In this document: positions 14,477-24,600 of the stretch, piece by piece
How the letters are laid out: each line of letters opens with the position of its first letter
Position numbering within the stretch: position 1 is the stretch's first letter
DNA from: Bacteroidota bacterium
GTDB lineage: Bacteria > Bacteroidota > Bacteroidia > Bacteroidales > Lentimicrobiaceae
Assembly: GCA_009773515.1 (NCBI GenBank)
Contig: WSXX01000003.1
Coordinates: 62,001-126,000 of the forward strand
Direction: 5' to 3'
DNA: 64,000 nt
Made by a program: the position numbers and the translations under genes
Notes under the pieces: model-generated
The model's input: only the letters and a program-made list of their open reading frames with translations
Told to the model about the DNA's origin: nothing
Databases searched by the model: none

Positions 14477-15745
14477 TTATTCAATAGTATGCAAATGCCA
14501 CGCCTGTATGTGTTTAATGCCATCTTTTTGAGGAAAGGCACTGTCGTCAAGTGATACTACAATTTTTTCGTAATTATCCCTTATTGCTTTTAAGGCATCA
14601 TACTCCCTGTTTATTGTAACTTCATCGAGAAGTAAATATGTACTTTGTACGTAGATCAGGCTGTCAGCTTTTTTTGCCACAAAATCAACTTCCCTGTCAG
14701 GCAAGACTCCAACATAAACATCATATCCCAAACGTCTAAGTTCCAAATAGATCAAATTTTCCAGTTTGTGGCCAATGCCATAGCCAAAACAACTGAAAAG
14801 ATAATTTTTGTATGCCAGATCATTGCAATAATACTTACTATTGCCTGAAAGAGTCTCTTTTCCACGAATATCAAAGCGTTCTGCTTTATGAATCAAAAAA
14901 GTATCTTCAATATAGCCGATATAATTAGCAACTGTATCATAAGTGGTTTTTCGTCCGGAACTTCTCATGAAATTGACTATATTATTGACCGACATTAGAT
15001 TAGAAGCATTGTTTACAATATACTTGAACAAATCTTCAAGTAATTTAGGGTCCTTAATTGCATTACGCTGAATGATATCGCGCAGCAGAACTGTATCTTT
15101 TACTGATGATGTATAATGCCGCTTTGTTTCATTGTCAGGCAGAGCAAACAATTCGGGCAAACCACCACTTTCCATATAACGTATGTAGCTTTCTCTGTGT
15201 GTCGGCTGATTGGTAAAACTCACATATTCAAGAAAACTGAAAGGAAAAATTTCGAAACTGATATATCGCCCTGAAAGCATTGTAGCCAGTTCGCCTGAAA
15301 GCATTTTTGAATTTGAGCCACTAATAAAAATTTCATAATCCTGAGTATAATCCTGAGAATATGAATTAACAAAACGCTCCCATTCGGCTATATTTTGAAT
15401 TTCATCAATGAATAAGTAAATTTTCCCCTCCGGTTTCAGAATTGTTCTGTAGTATTTAACTAGATTCTCAAGCTCAATATAATTATGTACAAGGTCAAAT
15501 GCTGTATACTCTTTGTTCAGATAGAAGATATTCCGCGGATGTGTTCCCGTACTAATAAGATTTTGTGCAATCTGACGGAGGAGATAACTTTTGCCTGTTC
15601 GTCTTTGTCCAACGAGAACCTTTATCAGTTTGTTGTTGCAATATTTAAGAATCCGGTCGAGATAACTGGTTCGCAAAAATCCCAACTGAGGCACATTTGC
15701 ATTCCAGAAATTATACTTTTCAAGAGCCTTAAAACTTTCTTCCAT
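14477..15745 (-). CDS. AAA+ ATPase with DUF4143 C-terminal domain
   Basis: The 422-residue protein has a Walker A (GQRRTGKS, about 46-53), a Walker B (YLFIDEIQN, about 110-118) and a sensor-like EIFISGSNSKMLSGE stretch. A DUF4143 region at the end contains EVDFVAKK and IYVQST, which resemble a degenerate PD-(D/E)XK nuclease core. The family is common and often present in many copies in Bacteroidota and archaea. Its function is not established, with DNA-related or toxin-like roles proposed. It stands alone between tRNA-Gln and a convergently unrelated gene, with no obvious partner. Confidence 0.85.
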   Translation of the reverse strand: MEESFKALEKYNFWNANVPQLGFLRTSYLDRILKYCNNKLIKVLVGQRRTGKSYLLRQIAQNLISTGTHPRNIFYLNKEYTAFDLVHNYIELENLVKYYRTILKPEGKIYLFIDEIQNIAEWERFVNSYSQDYTQDYEIFISGSNSKMLSGELATMLSGRYISFEIFPFSFLEYVSFTNQPTHRESYIRYMESGGLPELFALPDNETKRHYTSSVKDTVLLRDIIQRNAIKDPKLLEDLFKYIVNNASNLMSVNNIVNFMRSSGRKTTYDTVANYIGYIEDTFLIHKAERFDIRGKETLSGNSKYYCNDLAYKNYLFSCFGYGIGHKLENLIYLELRRLGYDVYVGVLPDREVDFVAKKADSLIYVQSTYLLLDEVTINREYDALKAIRDNYEKIVVSLDDSAFPQKDGIKHIQAWHLHTIE

Positions 15746-15899
15746 ATTCTATTTTTTTACAAATATAGTGCTTTTTTCTTCCACAGAAGAATATTTTACA
15801 ATATCTGGAGAATATTCGAGTGCGGAAGAAAGATTTTACCGCCTTGCATTTTGCTTCCATTTTAAAAATTATTCTTATTTTGCAGAAAATCCAACACCC

Positions 15900-16970
15900 A
15901 TGAAAACTATCTTGTCTTTGATTATCGTGCTTTTATCTTTCAATCTGAATGCGCAACAAATGCTCTCGCAGGAAAGAGCTTCGCATTTTGCAAAACTTGC
16001 CCTGAAATGTATTCATCAGGAGTATCCGAATAAACCCGGAGAAGTATTGGGAAGCGATAAAGATATAAAGCCTGTCAGGGAGTACCGGCCTGCATTTTAC
16101 GGGTGTTTCGACTGGCATTCGGCGGTGCATGGCCATTGGATGCTCGTAAAAATCATGAAAACATATCCCGATTTGCCCGAAACGGAAACGATTAAATCGG
16201 CAATTGACAGGAATATTACGCCAGAAAACATTGCCGTTGAAATCAAATTTTTTCTCGACAGCAACAACAAAACATTTGAGCGAACTTACGGCTGGGCATG
16301 GTTTCTTAAGCTTGCCGAAGAACTGCATACCTGGGATGATCCTAAAGCCCGTGAGTGGGAAACGGCGCTGCAACCACTTACCAATCTGTTTTGCGATTAT
16401 TATCTTGACTTTTTGCCAAAACTTGTTTACCCGATAAGGGTAGGGGAGCACAGCAATACAGCATTCGGGCTGGCATTTGCATTGGATTATGCCCGTGTGG
16501 TGCAAAATAAAGCCCTTGTGGCGATGATTGAGCGTCGGGCTAGGGACTATTTCCTAAACGATCAAAATTGCCCTGAATCATGGGAACCCAGTGGATACGA
16601 TTTCTTTTCACCCTGTTTCACCGAAGCAGAACTGATGGCAAGGGTTCTTCCTGATGCTGAATTTGCAGAATGGATAGAAGCGTTTATGCCTGGGATTAAT
16701 CGGGGAACCCCGAAAATCATGCGGGAAACTGCCCGGGTAAGCGACAGAAGTGATGGCAAACTGGTGCACCTTGACGGGCTTAACTTTTCGCGGGCCTGGG
16801 CTTTGAAGTATATCGCAGAAAAACCCGGAATGAACCGGAATCTATTGCTGGATGCAGCAGACAATCACATCAATGCAGCCCTTCCCAATGTGGCTGACGG
16901 AGATTATGCCGGCGAACACTGGCTGGCAAGTTTTGCTGTTTACGCTTTGGGGGGAAATCACAAAAAGTAG
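15900..16970 (+). CDS. Exported DUF2891 family protein
   Basis: Started at the ATG at 15900, the product has 356 residues and a clear signal peptide (MKTILSLIIVLLSFNLNAQ). A longer frame from 15768 has no leader and overlaps the promoter area. Segments such as RPAFYGCFDWHSAVHGHWML, ERTYGWAWFLKLAEEL and GEHSNTAFGL match the DUF2891 family, whose helical fold resembles alpha/alpha barrels of glycan-active enzymes. Activity is unknown. The conserved His, Trp and Glu clusters suggest an enzyme. It converges with the broken barrel gene 24 bases downstream. Confidence 0.8.
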   Translation: MKTILSLIIVLLSFNLNAQQMLSQERASHFAKLALKCIHQEYPNKPGEVLGSDKDIKPVREYRPAFYGCFDWHSAVHGHWMLVKIMKTYPDLPETETIKSAIDRNITPENIAVEIKFFLDSNNKTFERTYGWAWFLKLAEELHTWDDPKAREWETALQPLTNLFCDYYLDFLPKLVYPIRVGEHSNTAFGLAFALDYARVVQNKALVAMIERRARDYFLNDQNCPESWEPSGYDFFSPCFTEAELMARVLPDAEFAEWIEAFMPGINRGTPKIMRETARVSDRSDGKLVHLDGLNFSRAWALKYIAEKPGMNRNLLLDAADNHINAALPNVADGDYAGEHWLASFAVYALGGNHKK

Positions 16971-16994
16971 CTGACGACCTAAAGATTCTTTACG

Positions 16995-17795
16995 TCAGAT
17001 AGCCAGATAAAAACCAATCATCCAGGTTTCAGGGCCGAAAATGGTGCGGAATCCTTTTGAAAGTTTTGCATCATCGGGTAACCGCGAATCGAAAAGCTTT
17101 TTTCGGAACTCAAGCACGCCAAAGGCTACTTCAATGCCGGCATTCTTGAATAACGCCAGTTTTATTGACGGCCTTATCCCCACCCGGAGACTCCGGGTAT
17201 CCTGATAATTATTCGATTCTATTTCACCTAAAGGAAGCCGCGTAATACGGGTTGAATCATTAAATATGATATTACCATACACACTGTCATACAGGTATCC
17301 ATAGGGACTTCCTCCAATCACGAGGGTTTGGCCAGAGGGAGTGTATTCACTCTCAAACTTTGAATAATAAAAATCAAATCGTGTGTACAAATCAGCACAA
17401 ATCGAAATTTTTTCCGTTATCGGATAATCATACCTGAACAATACCTGCGGACTGTATGTTTTTGCTTTCTGTTCAGAAGCAAAATTACCGGTCAAGCCAA
17501 CATAGCCCGAACTCAGATTGCCCTGATTCTCTTTTTTAAAGATTTCCTTGTGGGAGGTATTGTACACAAAACCAACTCCTGCCGAAAATCGCTTAGAAAG
17601 CTTTCCATAAGCAGAAATGCTGATGTTAAAGCTATTTTCTTCGTCCCATTGGTCTTGAATAACATTTGGTGGACGGAAATCGTCATTGCGCACCTAATCG
17701 TACCCAAATCCTGTAGAAAAAATGTATTTTGTTGAATCCTGCGCCTTCAGCGAAATGGCAGGAATAAAACATAAAATCATTGTTAATAATTTCAT
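16995..17795 (-). pseudogene. Outer-membrane-type beta-strand protein interrupted by in-frame TAG
   Basis: From the ATG at 17795 the frame gives a good signal peptide (MKLLTMILCFIPAISLKAQ) and 33 codons, then TAG at 17694-17696. The same frame continues for 232 codons with strand-rich, aromatic sequence of the outer-membrane barrel type (SFNISISAYGKLSKRFSAGV at its start). No frame change is involved, so one base explains the break. A GTG follows the TAG directly, but starting there would lose the signal peptide. Possible readings are a nonsense pseudogene, a sequencing error or readthrough. The protein family is not recognised. Confidence 0.75.
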
Positions 17796-17873
17796 AACCG
17801 CTATAGTTTAACGTACATACTTGTTACATACTAAATCACAACCACAAATATATGAAATCGTGAAATTTCACAA

Positions 17874-19532
17874 CTAAAACTGAAAATAAATAAACGGCTG
17901 AAAACTAGCTGAATATGCCTGATAACAAATAATTCCGGTAGCTACTCCATAAATGACCTTTAAACCAAAAGGACTTTTGCTGTAAATGTTTTCGATCGCC
18001 AATTTGGCTTTAACCGGCAGCCAATGCGTAACATAGCCGGCAAGCATCACTAGAAAAACAATTCTGTACTGGTTTAAAACCGATAAAGCATTTCCCCAAT
18101 CCATATTAGTTGCAACCTGATTGTACCAGCCTGAAATATGCTCCATGCTTTCGCCCCTGAAATATAAACGGGTAAAAGTAATGAAAGTGAAGGTGAGCAT
18201 TATTTTCCAGACTACAGTAAGCCGGTTATCAAGTTTTTCCCAGGGGCTGATTCTGCGCCAGTATTTATAAGCCAGTATTCCTAGTCCATTTAAGCCTCCC
18301 CAGATAACAAATTTCCAGGATGCCCCATGCCATAATCCTCCGATAAGCATGGTTAGCATAATGTTGATATTCATTATAAACTCCAACTTAACTTTTGGGA
18401 ATATCAAAGAAATAGTAATCAAAACCAGTACAATTCCAATAACCAGCAATGCAACCTGCAGATCACCGATGGCCAGGAGTGTTCCTGCAAGTATCAAAAC
18501 ACTGATAATCATTGAACCGGTTGAACTGCGTTTGTTTCCTCCCAAAGGAATGTATAGGTAATCCTTCAGAAATGATGACAGTGAAATATGCCACCGCCGC
18601 CAGAAGTCGGATGTATTTACCGCTTTATAAGGTGAGTTAAAGTTCTGGGGCAGTCTGAACCCCATCAGCAGAGCCAATCCAATAGCAATGTCGGTATATC
18701 CAGAGAAATCACCATAAATCTGAAGTGAATAACCAATAAGAGCCATCACATTAGTAAAACCTGAAAACATTGCCGGTGCATCAAAAACCATATCCATAAA
18801 ATGCATGGCAATGTAATCGGCAAAAATCATCTTTTTGATCATCCCTTTCAGAATCAGGAATGTACCGGCATTAAAATCATCGCGGCTGATTTGAGTTGCC
18901 TTATTTATCTGTGGAATAAAGTCACCGGCTCTGACAATGGGACCTGCCACCAGCTGCGGGAAAAAGGTCACAAACAAACCAAAATCAGAAACCGATTTAA
19001 TGGGAGTTAGCTTTCCACGGTAAATATCAACACAGTAAGTGATTGTTTGAAAGGTAAAAAACGAAATTCCAATGGGCAATACAATTTTATCAACCGTAAA
19101 GTAATTAACATTACTAAGGTTATTCCCCCACTCTGCCAGCCAGTGAGCAACTTCAAGCTGAGCACCGAAAAGATGATTTATTGAATCGGTAAAGAAATAA
19201 GCATACTTGAAATAGCTGAGAACAAACAGGTTAAGCAACACACTGAAGGCAACCAGCAAAAGCTTCAGGGGTTTATTGTTTGCCTTGAATATTCCTGCGC
19301 CCAGCAGAAAATTACTGATTGTGGTAAACATAAGCAGTCCCACAAAAAGTCCGCTGGTTTTATAATAGAAAAACAAGGAAATCAGCAACAGATAAACATT
19401 CCGGAATTTAATTTTCTTATAAATCAGAGCAAAAACCAGATAGATGATGGTAAAGAAAATCCAGAACGAAGCCTGCGTAAAAATCAGGGGAAACGCTTCC
19501 GAAAATGCAAATATCTCTTTAAGCTTATTCAT
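17874..19532 (-). CDS. MBOAT family O-acyltransferase (AlgI/PatA-like)
   Basis: The 552-residue protein has about a dozen membrane helices. It carries the MBOAT signatures FWRRWHISLSSFLKDYLY (about 300-317) and GGLWHGASWKFVIWGG (about 398-413), the latter with the presumed catalytic His. MBOAT proteins of this type move acetyl groups across the membrane for O-acetylation of polysaccharides or peptidoglycan, with SGNH partner proteins on the outside. Two SGNH genes lie directly upstream and overlap in sequence, so this is a three-gene operon in the order SGNH, SGNH, MBOAT. The polymer being acetylated is unknown. Confidence 0.93.
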   Translation of the reverse strand: MNKLKEIFAFSEAFPLIFTQASFWIFFTIIYLVFALIYKKIKFRNVYLLLISLFFYYKTSGLFVGLLMFTTISNFLLGAGIFKANNKPLKLLLVAFSVLLNLFVLSYFKYAYFFTDSINHLFGAQLEVAHWLAEWGNNLSNVNYFTVDKIVLPIGISFFTFQTITYCVDIYRGKLTPIKSVSDFGLFVTFFPQLVAGPIVRAGDFIPQINKATQISRDDFNAGTFLILKGMIKKMIFADYIAMHFMDMVFDAPAMFSGFTNVMALIGYSLQIYGDFSGYTDIAIGLALLMGFRLPQNFNSPYKAVNTSDFWRRWHISLSSFLKDYLYIPLGGNKRSSTGSMIISVLILAGTLLAIGDLQVALLVIGIVLVLITISLIFPKVKLEFIMNINIMLTMLIGGLWHGASWKFVIWGGLNGLGILAYKYWRRISPWEKLDNRLTVVWKIMLTFTFITFTRLYFRGESMEHISGWYNQVATNMDWGNALSVLNQYRIVFLVMLAGYVTHWLPVKAKLAIENIYSKSPFGLKVIYGVATGIICYQAYSASFQPFIYFQF

Positions 19533-20820
19533 TTCCCTGGCTCAGTTTGCTGAAAAAACTATCCGGTTCCTTGCCGGTTGACATTGCCCACTGCTTCATC
19601 AATGCACTGAAAAGGAGATCGGCTTTAATGCTGTATCCCAAAGCGGTAAAGTGAATCCGGTCGCGGGGCATGAGTTTGTTATGATACCATTTCTGTGACG
19701 AACCCAGCCCACCCATGATTTCGTAAAAATCCCACACCGCCTGGCCTTGTTCTCTGGCAATTGTATGAATGATTTCCTGCTGAATCCTGGTATTTTTGTT
19801 GGGATATTTTCGCTTGTAATAGGAGTCATTGGGAACAGTTAGTAGTATTGCACACTCAGGGTTCACCGATAAAACCATTCTGATCATTGAATTATAATAA
19901 TCTCTGAATTTATCGGCCTTAAAATCAGTGGTATAGGCATCGTTTGTTCCTATTGAAATGATAAACAAATCAGGTTTGTAGAGTCGCAATTGAGTTTCGA
20001 ACAGCTTACAGCGGTCAAAAGATTCAAAACTTGCCCCGTTCACACCAACCGATGTATATTGAACGCCCGGTTGATCATTCATGAGTTCGATACCCATAAG
20101 GCGGAACTGTGCCCGCGATGCAGAAGTATCGGAATGGCTTATCAAAAAAGTTGCTTCTTGTAAGGTGTCAGATAAGCTGAACTCCCGATATCCGGCTTCG
20201 GCATTGATTGTATCCGAAATAAATACCACTGAACTGTCAGTCAGGCTGATACAATATGTCGAAGGATCTGCATCGGTAAAAAACCTGACTTTATCAAAAA
20301 AGAACTTATTCCTGACTGAATTTTTGTGATTGGCTTTAATGTGAAGGGTATCAGAAAAGCCGGTTAAAACTGCAGTAATTCCTGTCAACCCCCACAAAGC
20401 GCTGTCTGATCTGACTGCTGAACGGTAGCCTTTCCACTTGGTTTTATCGCCGGTAATGCTGTAATTCTGTGGATTATTGGTGCCAATAATCCGGAACGGG
20501 AAAATCAAACCACGTTGAGCAAAGTCGTGATCATTCATATTCCGCAGATATTCTCTGATTTTGTTTGAGTAAGCATCGGCCTGAATGTGCGAACCTCCCA
20601 GATGAAAGATGTGAACATGCTCAGGCTTTCCGCTGTTTAAACTATCAAGTTTATCAAAGAATATTTTAAAATTTGCTGAAGAGTCAGCATATGCAAACAC
20701 ATTAAACTCTTCATTTATAAGGTTTCCCAATGAAGGTCTTACACTGTCGAGCACATACTTTTGCGCCAAAAGATAAAAAGGCGGGAGAAATATAAGAAGA
20801 AGAAGGATCAGTTTCTTCAT
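19525..20820 (-). CDS. Exported SGNH-fold protein with GGSH in block I
   Basis: The 431-residue product has a signal peptide (about 1-19) and SGNH blocks: HLGGSHIQAD (near 74, block I), IISIGTNDAY (near 290, block III with the Asn) and DRIHFTALGY (near 386, block V with Asp/His). In block I the usual GDS is GGS, so the acidic neighbour of the nucleophile is lost. It probably acts outside the inner membrane as the acetyl acceptor/transferase for the MBOAT protein, as AlgJ/AlgX or PatB do. The end overlaps the MBOAT start by 8 bases, and its start overlaps the other SGNH gene by 4 (ATGA). Confidence 0.88.
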   Translation of the reverse strand: MKKLILLLLIFLPPFYLLAQKYVLDSVRPSLGNLINEEFNVFAYADSSANFKIFFDKLDSLNSGKPEHVHIFHLGGSHIQADAYSNKIREYLRNMNDHDFAQRGLIFPFRIIGTNNPQNYSITGDKTKWKGYRSAVRSDSALWGLTGITAVLTGFSDTLHIKANHKNSVRNKFFFDKVRFFTDADPSTYCISLTDSSVVFISDTINAEAGYREFSLSDTLQEATFLISHSDTSASRAQFRLMGIELMNDQPGVQYTSVGVNGASFESFDRCKLFETQLRLYKPDLFIISIGTNDAYTTDFKADKFRDYYNSMIRMVLSVNPECAILLTVPNDSYYKRKYPNKNTRIQQEIIHTIAREQGQAVWDFYEIMGGLGSSQKWYHNKLMPRDRIHFTALGYSIKADLLFSALMKQWAMSTGKEPDSFFSKLSQGNE

Positions 20821-22262
20821 TTTTTCAGGTCGAGATAAAGTGCAGTAAAGAAGAGTTCAGATATAATGCGTGTTCCTTTTGGCGAAAAATGCGTGTAATC
20901 ATTGGCTGCCAGGCCCTGATTAACCCAATGTGGCATTGAATTTTCGCCACCCATGGCATTGAACATACTCCAGTATGCCCAGCCGTTTTCATTACAGGTT
21001 TGTTTCAGTTTTTCATCCAGATAGGGTAGGAGGGGATAAGTGACCATTTCGCCATTGATGACGGTACTCATATCGGAAGGTCCGATAAAAAGTATCATTG
21101 CATCCGGTATCTGCCTTTTGACCCACTTTATATTTCCTGCCAGAAACCTGGAATAGTTGCTGATTCCAAGCGAATCTTTCATATAAGGGATTGTATTCCC
21201 ACCATATTGAAAAATAACAATTTTCGGGTTGAGTCGCCTGGACATGGCTTTGAAACTTTCGCTGTTTAAAGTGCTGAAAATTGTTCCGGAACCACCGCGC
21301 ATGGCGATATTGTCAAGTAATACGCCGCTTCCGTCAAGCGTTAGTCCATAAAAATCCGGACTGACTTTTCCCTCAAGTTCAATGGTTATTTCGTCGGGGG
21401 TATTTTCTGTTCTGATCTCAAAACAATGATATGCTTTATCAGCAATCAGGCTGCTTTCGCTGATCTGTTGCTCCCCTGATTTTACCGTTACTTTCACAGG
21501 ATAGCCTGAGTTTCCATAATGCAAACCTATGCGGTTAAATCTACGCAAGCCGGGATAAGATTTTTTTGATGGTCTGATTACAATACTCGCTTTTGATATT
21601 CCGAGAGAATCATACCGGGCACTATCCATTGCATAATGATCGTGTGCTGTAAATCGCGAAAGCGAAGCATATAGTCCGTAATTCTTGTCAGAAACCTTTC
21701 TCTGGGTAGGATCAAAAGCGGCAAATCTGAGCCAGTTATCGCTAGCAATCACTTCTGCTGACATATGTTCATAAACCTGCCTTATCGGAATAAAGCCTGG
21801 TCCGCTTCCTCCATAAATTCCTTGTAGGCGGTTTCGTAAAAACCCTGAAATTCTGTCGCCTTCAATCTGCGAATCACCGTAATGAAGAATTCTGCATGAG
21901 CCGCTTTCGAGCAGTTCTCTGAGAGATTTTGGGAAATTTCCCGACCCGGCAGGATATGAAATTCTTTCAATTGCAGCGGTATCTATGTTGGTAAAATCCG
22001 GAACCACCGGAGCTATATCCTTATCGGGAACATTGGCTCCGATCAAGGTAATTACACTATCCGCTTTTGTATTGTCTTCCGGTTTCCCTGATTCAGAAAA
22101 TGACTCAATGGTCGGATATTTAATGATCATCTTACCTGCTCTGAATCCGTCTTCCGAACGCATTCCATCCAATATTACCGGTTTGCTTATCAGGGTTACC
22201 AACAGCAGAATCAGAAGTACCGAAATGAAAAAAAGGAAGATTTTCCAGGGGTTCATTTTCAA
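20817..22262 (-). CDS. Membrane-anchored SGNH/GDSL protein of the O-acetylation operon
   Basis: The 481-residue protein starts with one membrane anchor (about residues 5-28). SGNH blocks follow: ILHYGDSQIEGDR (near 131, intact GDS), IFQYGGNTIPYM (near 352, block III with Asn) and DYTHFSPKGTR (near 457, block V). It is the first gene of the operon with the second SGNH protein and the MBOAT transferase. The intact GDS makes it the better candidate for the catalytic transferase or esterase of the pair. An in-frame Met at codon 3 is an alternative start. Confidence 0.88.
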   Translation of the reverse strand: MKMNPWKIFLFFISVLLILLLVTLISKPVILDGMRSEDGFRAGKMIIKYPTIESFSESGKPEDNTKADSVITLIGANVPDKDIAPVVPDFTNIDTAAIERISYPAGSGNFPKSLRELLESGSCRILHYGDSQIEGDRISGFLRNRLQGIYGGSGPGFIPIRQVYEHMSAEVIASDNWLRFAAFDPTQRKVSDKNYGLYASLSRFTAHDHYAMDSARYDSLGISKASIVIRPSKKSYPGLRRFNRIGLHYGNSGYPVKVTVKSGEQQISESSLIADKAYHCFEIRTENTPDEITIELEGKVSPDFYGLTLDGSGVLLDNIAMRGGSGTIFSTLNSESFKAMSRRLNPKIVIFQYGGNTIPYMKDSLGISNYSRFLAGNIKWVKRQIPDAMILFIGPSDMSTVINGEMVTYPLLPYLDEKLKQTCNENGWAYWSMFNAMGGENSMPHWVNQGLAANDYTHFSPKGTRIISELFFTALYLDLKK

Positions 22263-22344
22263 AGAAATTAATTAACCAGCCATTTTCAAACCAATCAGTG
22301 TTTATGGCTTGCAAAATAACACAAACTGACACTTATTCTAAAAT

Positions 22345-22851
22345 TCAATTTTCTTCCGAATACAACTCCAGAAACTCATAACCATTCCCGATTTGGTTAA
22401 GAAATTTCAGAAAATCATGAAACGCTAATACCAACGAAGCACGATTATCATTGGGATGAAAACTGATTTTTGGCATTTTTTTCAGATTCTCATCCAGAAA
22501 CAAATACACATGATGCTTTTCATCGTGAATCAATCCAAACGGAGAAACTGAACCCGGCTTTAATCCAAGATATTTTTCCATTCTCTGGTCTGATGCAAAA
22601 CTCAGTTTTCCCTGCTTCAGCCTTTGCTCAAGATCCCGGATAGCTAATGTTTGCCGATGATCAAATATTACCAGATAATGCCGGTTTCCCTTGTGATTTC
22701 TGAAAAACAAATTTTTACAATGGGTAGTTTCTGAAATGTCTTTCCAGAATTCTATCGCAATTTCAATGGTTGGTGCAGGCGGATGCTCATAATATTCAAA
22801 AGGAATATCAAGTTCTATAAGTTTCTGATAGAGCAGGGGATCGCCATTCAT
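22345..22851 (-). CDS. YbaK/PrdX-type aminoacyl-tRNA deacylase
   Basis: The 168-residue protein is a stand-alone YbaK-like editing domain. It has CKNLFFRNHKGNRHYL, the LAIRDLEQRLKQGKLSFAS segment and GLKPGSVSPFGLI, which mark the PrdX/ProX branch. Members remove wrongly attached Ala (or similar) from tRNA-Pro and other tRNAs. It stands 45 bases upstream of the gltX stop-proximal region reading in the same direction, so it is probably transcribed after gltX. Specificity cannot be read from the sequence. Confidence 0.88.
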   Translation of the reverse strand: MNGDPLLYQKLIELDIPFEYYEHPPAPTIEIAIEFWKDISETTHCKNLFFRNHKGNRHYLVIFDHRQTLAIRDLEQRLKQGKLSFASDQRMEKYLGLKPGSVSPFGLIHDEKHHVYLFLDENLKKMPKISFHPNDNRASLVLAFHDFLKFLNQIGNGYEFLELYSEEN

Positions 22852-22896
22852 GAAAGTCAGATTAGATTATTGAAAAAGCCGGCATAAATTGTGTCC

Positions 22897-24417
22897 TTAT
22901 AGCGACAATCTTTTAATTGCTTTATCTATCCGAATAACAGCTTCATCCTTGCCAAGCAGCGAAATAATAGCTGCAACACCAGGACCAAAACTTCCTCCCA
23001 CAAGAACAAGTCTGAGTGTGTTCATTACCACACCCATTCCCAATTCGTTATCATGAATAAATGTCTTTACCGCAAGATCCACATTTTCAACCGAAAAATT
23101 ATCAATGGTTTTTAAAAGGTCAATAATCTTCACAAGCAAGGCAGGTGAATCCGGTTTCCAGAATTTCTGAACTGTTTTTTCTTCAAAAATTTCAGGAGCC
23201 TGGAAGAAAAACCATGATTGTTCCCATAGGTCGGGAATAAGCACAGCACGCTCTTTTACAATGTCACTTACCTGTAAAATAAGGGTTTCCGGGGCTTTTA
23301 TTCCTTTTCCGGCGAGTATCGTGGCAAGCAATTGAGCAACATCATTCGTATTTGAATTTGAGAGGTAATGATGGTTAAACCATTTTGCCTTTTCAGGATC
23401 AAATTTTGATCCTGATTTGCCAACCCTTTCCAGCGAAAAAGCAGCTGTCAATTCTTCCATGGAAAATATTTCCTGCTCTGTGCCCGGGTTCCAGCCCAGA
23501 AGCGCCAGCATGTTAACAAAAGCATCGGGCAAATACCCTGATTCGCGATACCCTGATGAAACTTCACCACTAACCGGATCAGTCCATCGAAGCGGAAATA
23601 CTGGAAATCCAAGTCTGTCGCCGTCGCGCTTGCTGAGTTTACCGTTTCCATCAGGTTTCAGCAAAAGCGGAAGATGAGCAAACAAAGGAGGTTCCCATCC
23701 CAAATACCTGTATAACAACACATGAAGCGGAGCACTGGGCAACCATTCTTCTCCACGAATTACATGGGTAATCTCCATCAGATGATCGTCAACTATATTG
23801 GCCATGTGATAGGTCGGCATTCCATCAGATTTGAACAACACTTTATCGTCAAGCCTCGATGAATGTACTTTAACTTCACCCCGAATCAGATCATTCACCA
23901 GAACTTCTTCATTTTCAGGAATTAGAATCCTGATAACATAAGTATCACCTGATTTTAATCTTTCAGCTGTCTCATCAGGAGATAAGGTAAGAGAATTCAC
24001 CATTTCGCCTCTTGTAAAGACATCGTATTGCGGGGTAGCTACTCCTCTGGCTTTAAGCCTTTCGCGCATCAGCTCAAGATCTTCGGCTGTATCAAAAGCA
24101 TAATAAGCATGACCTTCGTTAACCAGTTGATCGGCATATTTTCTGTATAAATCTTTACGCTCGCTCTGACGATAGGGTGCATGCGGGCCACCAATTCCAA
24201 CACCTTCGTCGTAGCTGACACCACACCAGTTTAAAGCTTCAATTATATATTCTTCGGCTCCCGGTACAAAGCGGGTTTGATCAGTATCTTCAATACGCAG
24301 TAAAAACTTACCTCCGTGCTTTTTAGCAAACAGGTAATTATACAATGCAGTACGGACTCCTCCTATATGCAGGGGGCCGGTTGGACTGGGAGCAAATCGT
24401 ACACGAACTTCTTTCAT
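22897..24417 (-). CDS. gltX: Glutamyl-tRNA synthetase
   Basis: The 506-residue class I enzyme has RFAPSPTGPLHIGGVRTALY (residues 7-26, HIGH motif), the DTAEDLELMRERLKARG insertion, the HVIRGEEWLPSAPLHVLLY stretch, and KLSKRDGD near residue 259 (KMSKS). The C-terminal helical anticodon domain is complete. It attaches glutamate to tRNA-Glu. The presence of GlnS elsewhere in the window suggests that it need not misacylate tRNA-Gln. The deacylase gene follows at 48 bases, and the start lies opposite the cyclase promoter region. Confidence 0.97.
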   Translation of the reverse strand: MKEVRVRFAPSPTGPLHIGGVRTALYNYLFAKKHGGKFLLRIEDTDQTRFVPGAEEYIIEALNWCGVSYDEGVGIGGPHAPYRQSERKDLYRKYADQLVNEGHAYYAFDTAEDLELMRERLKARGVATPQYDVFTRGEMVNSLTLSPDETAERLKSGDTYVIRILIPENEEVLVNDLIRGEVKVHSSRLDDKVLFKSDGMPTYHMANIVDDHLMEITHVIRGEEWLPSAPLHVLLYRYLGWEPPLFAHLPLLLKPDGNGKLSKRDGDRLGFPVFPLRWTDPVSGEVSSGYRESGYLPDAFVNMLALLGWNPGTEQEIFSMEELTAAFSLERVGKSGSKFDPEKAKWFNHHYLSNSNTNDVAQLLATILAGKGIKAPETLILQVSDIVKERAVLIPDLWEQSWFFFQAPEIFEEKTVQKFWKPDSPALLVKIIDLLKTIDNFSVENVDLAVKTFIHDNELGMGVVMNTLRLVLVGGSFGPGVAAIISLLGKDEAVIRIDKAIKRLSL

Positions 24418-24600
24418 TATGGTTTTTTCTTAGAGGCTGCAAAGATAGAAAATCGTTCGTAGTTAGGTCAGATTTCATAATTCATGAGTTGATCACCCTG
24501 TCAGAGGTTTATCTTTACAAAATATTAACAGTCGTATGAACCATTTTGATGTAACTTTGTAACTGATGTACCGTTAAATTAACAGGTAAATTAAGCATCT

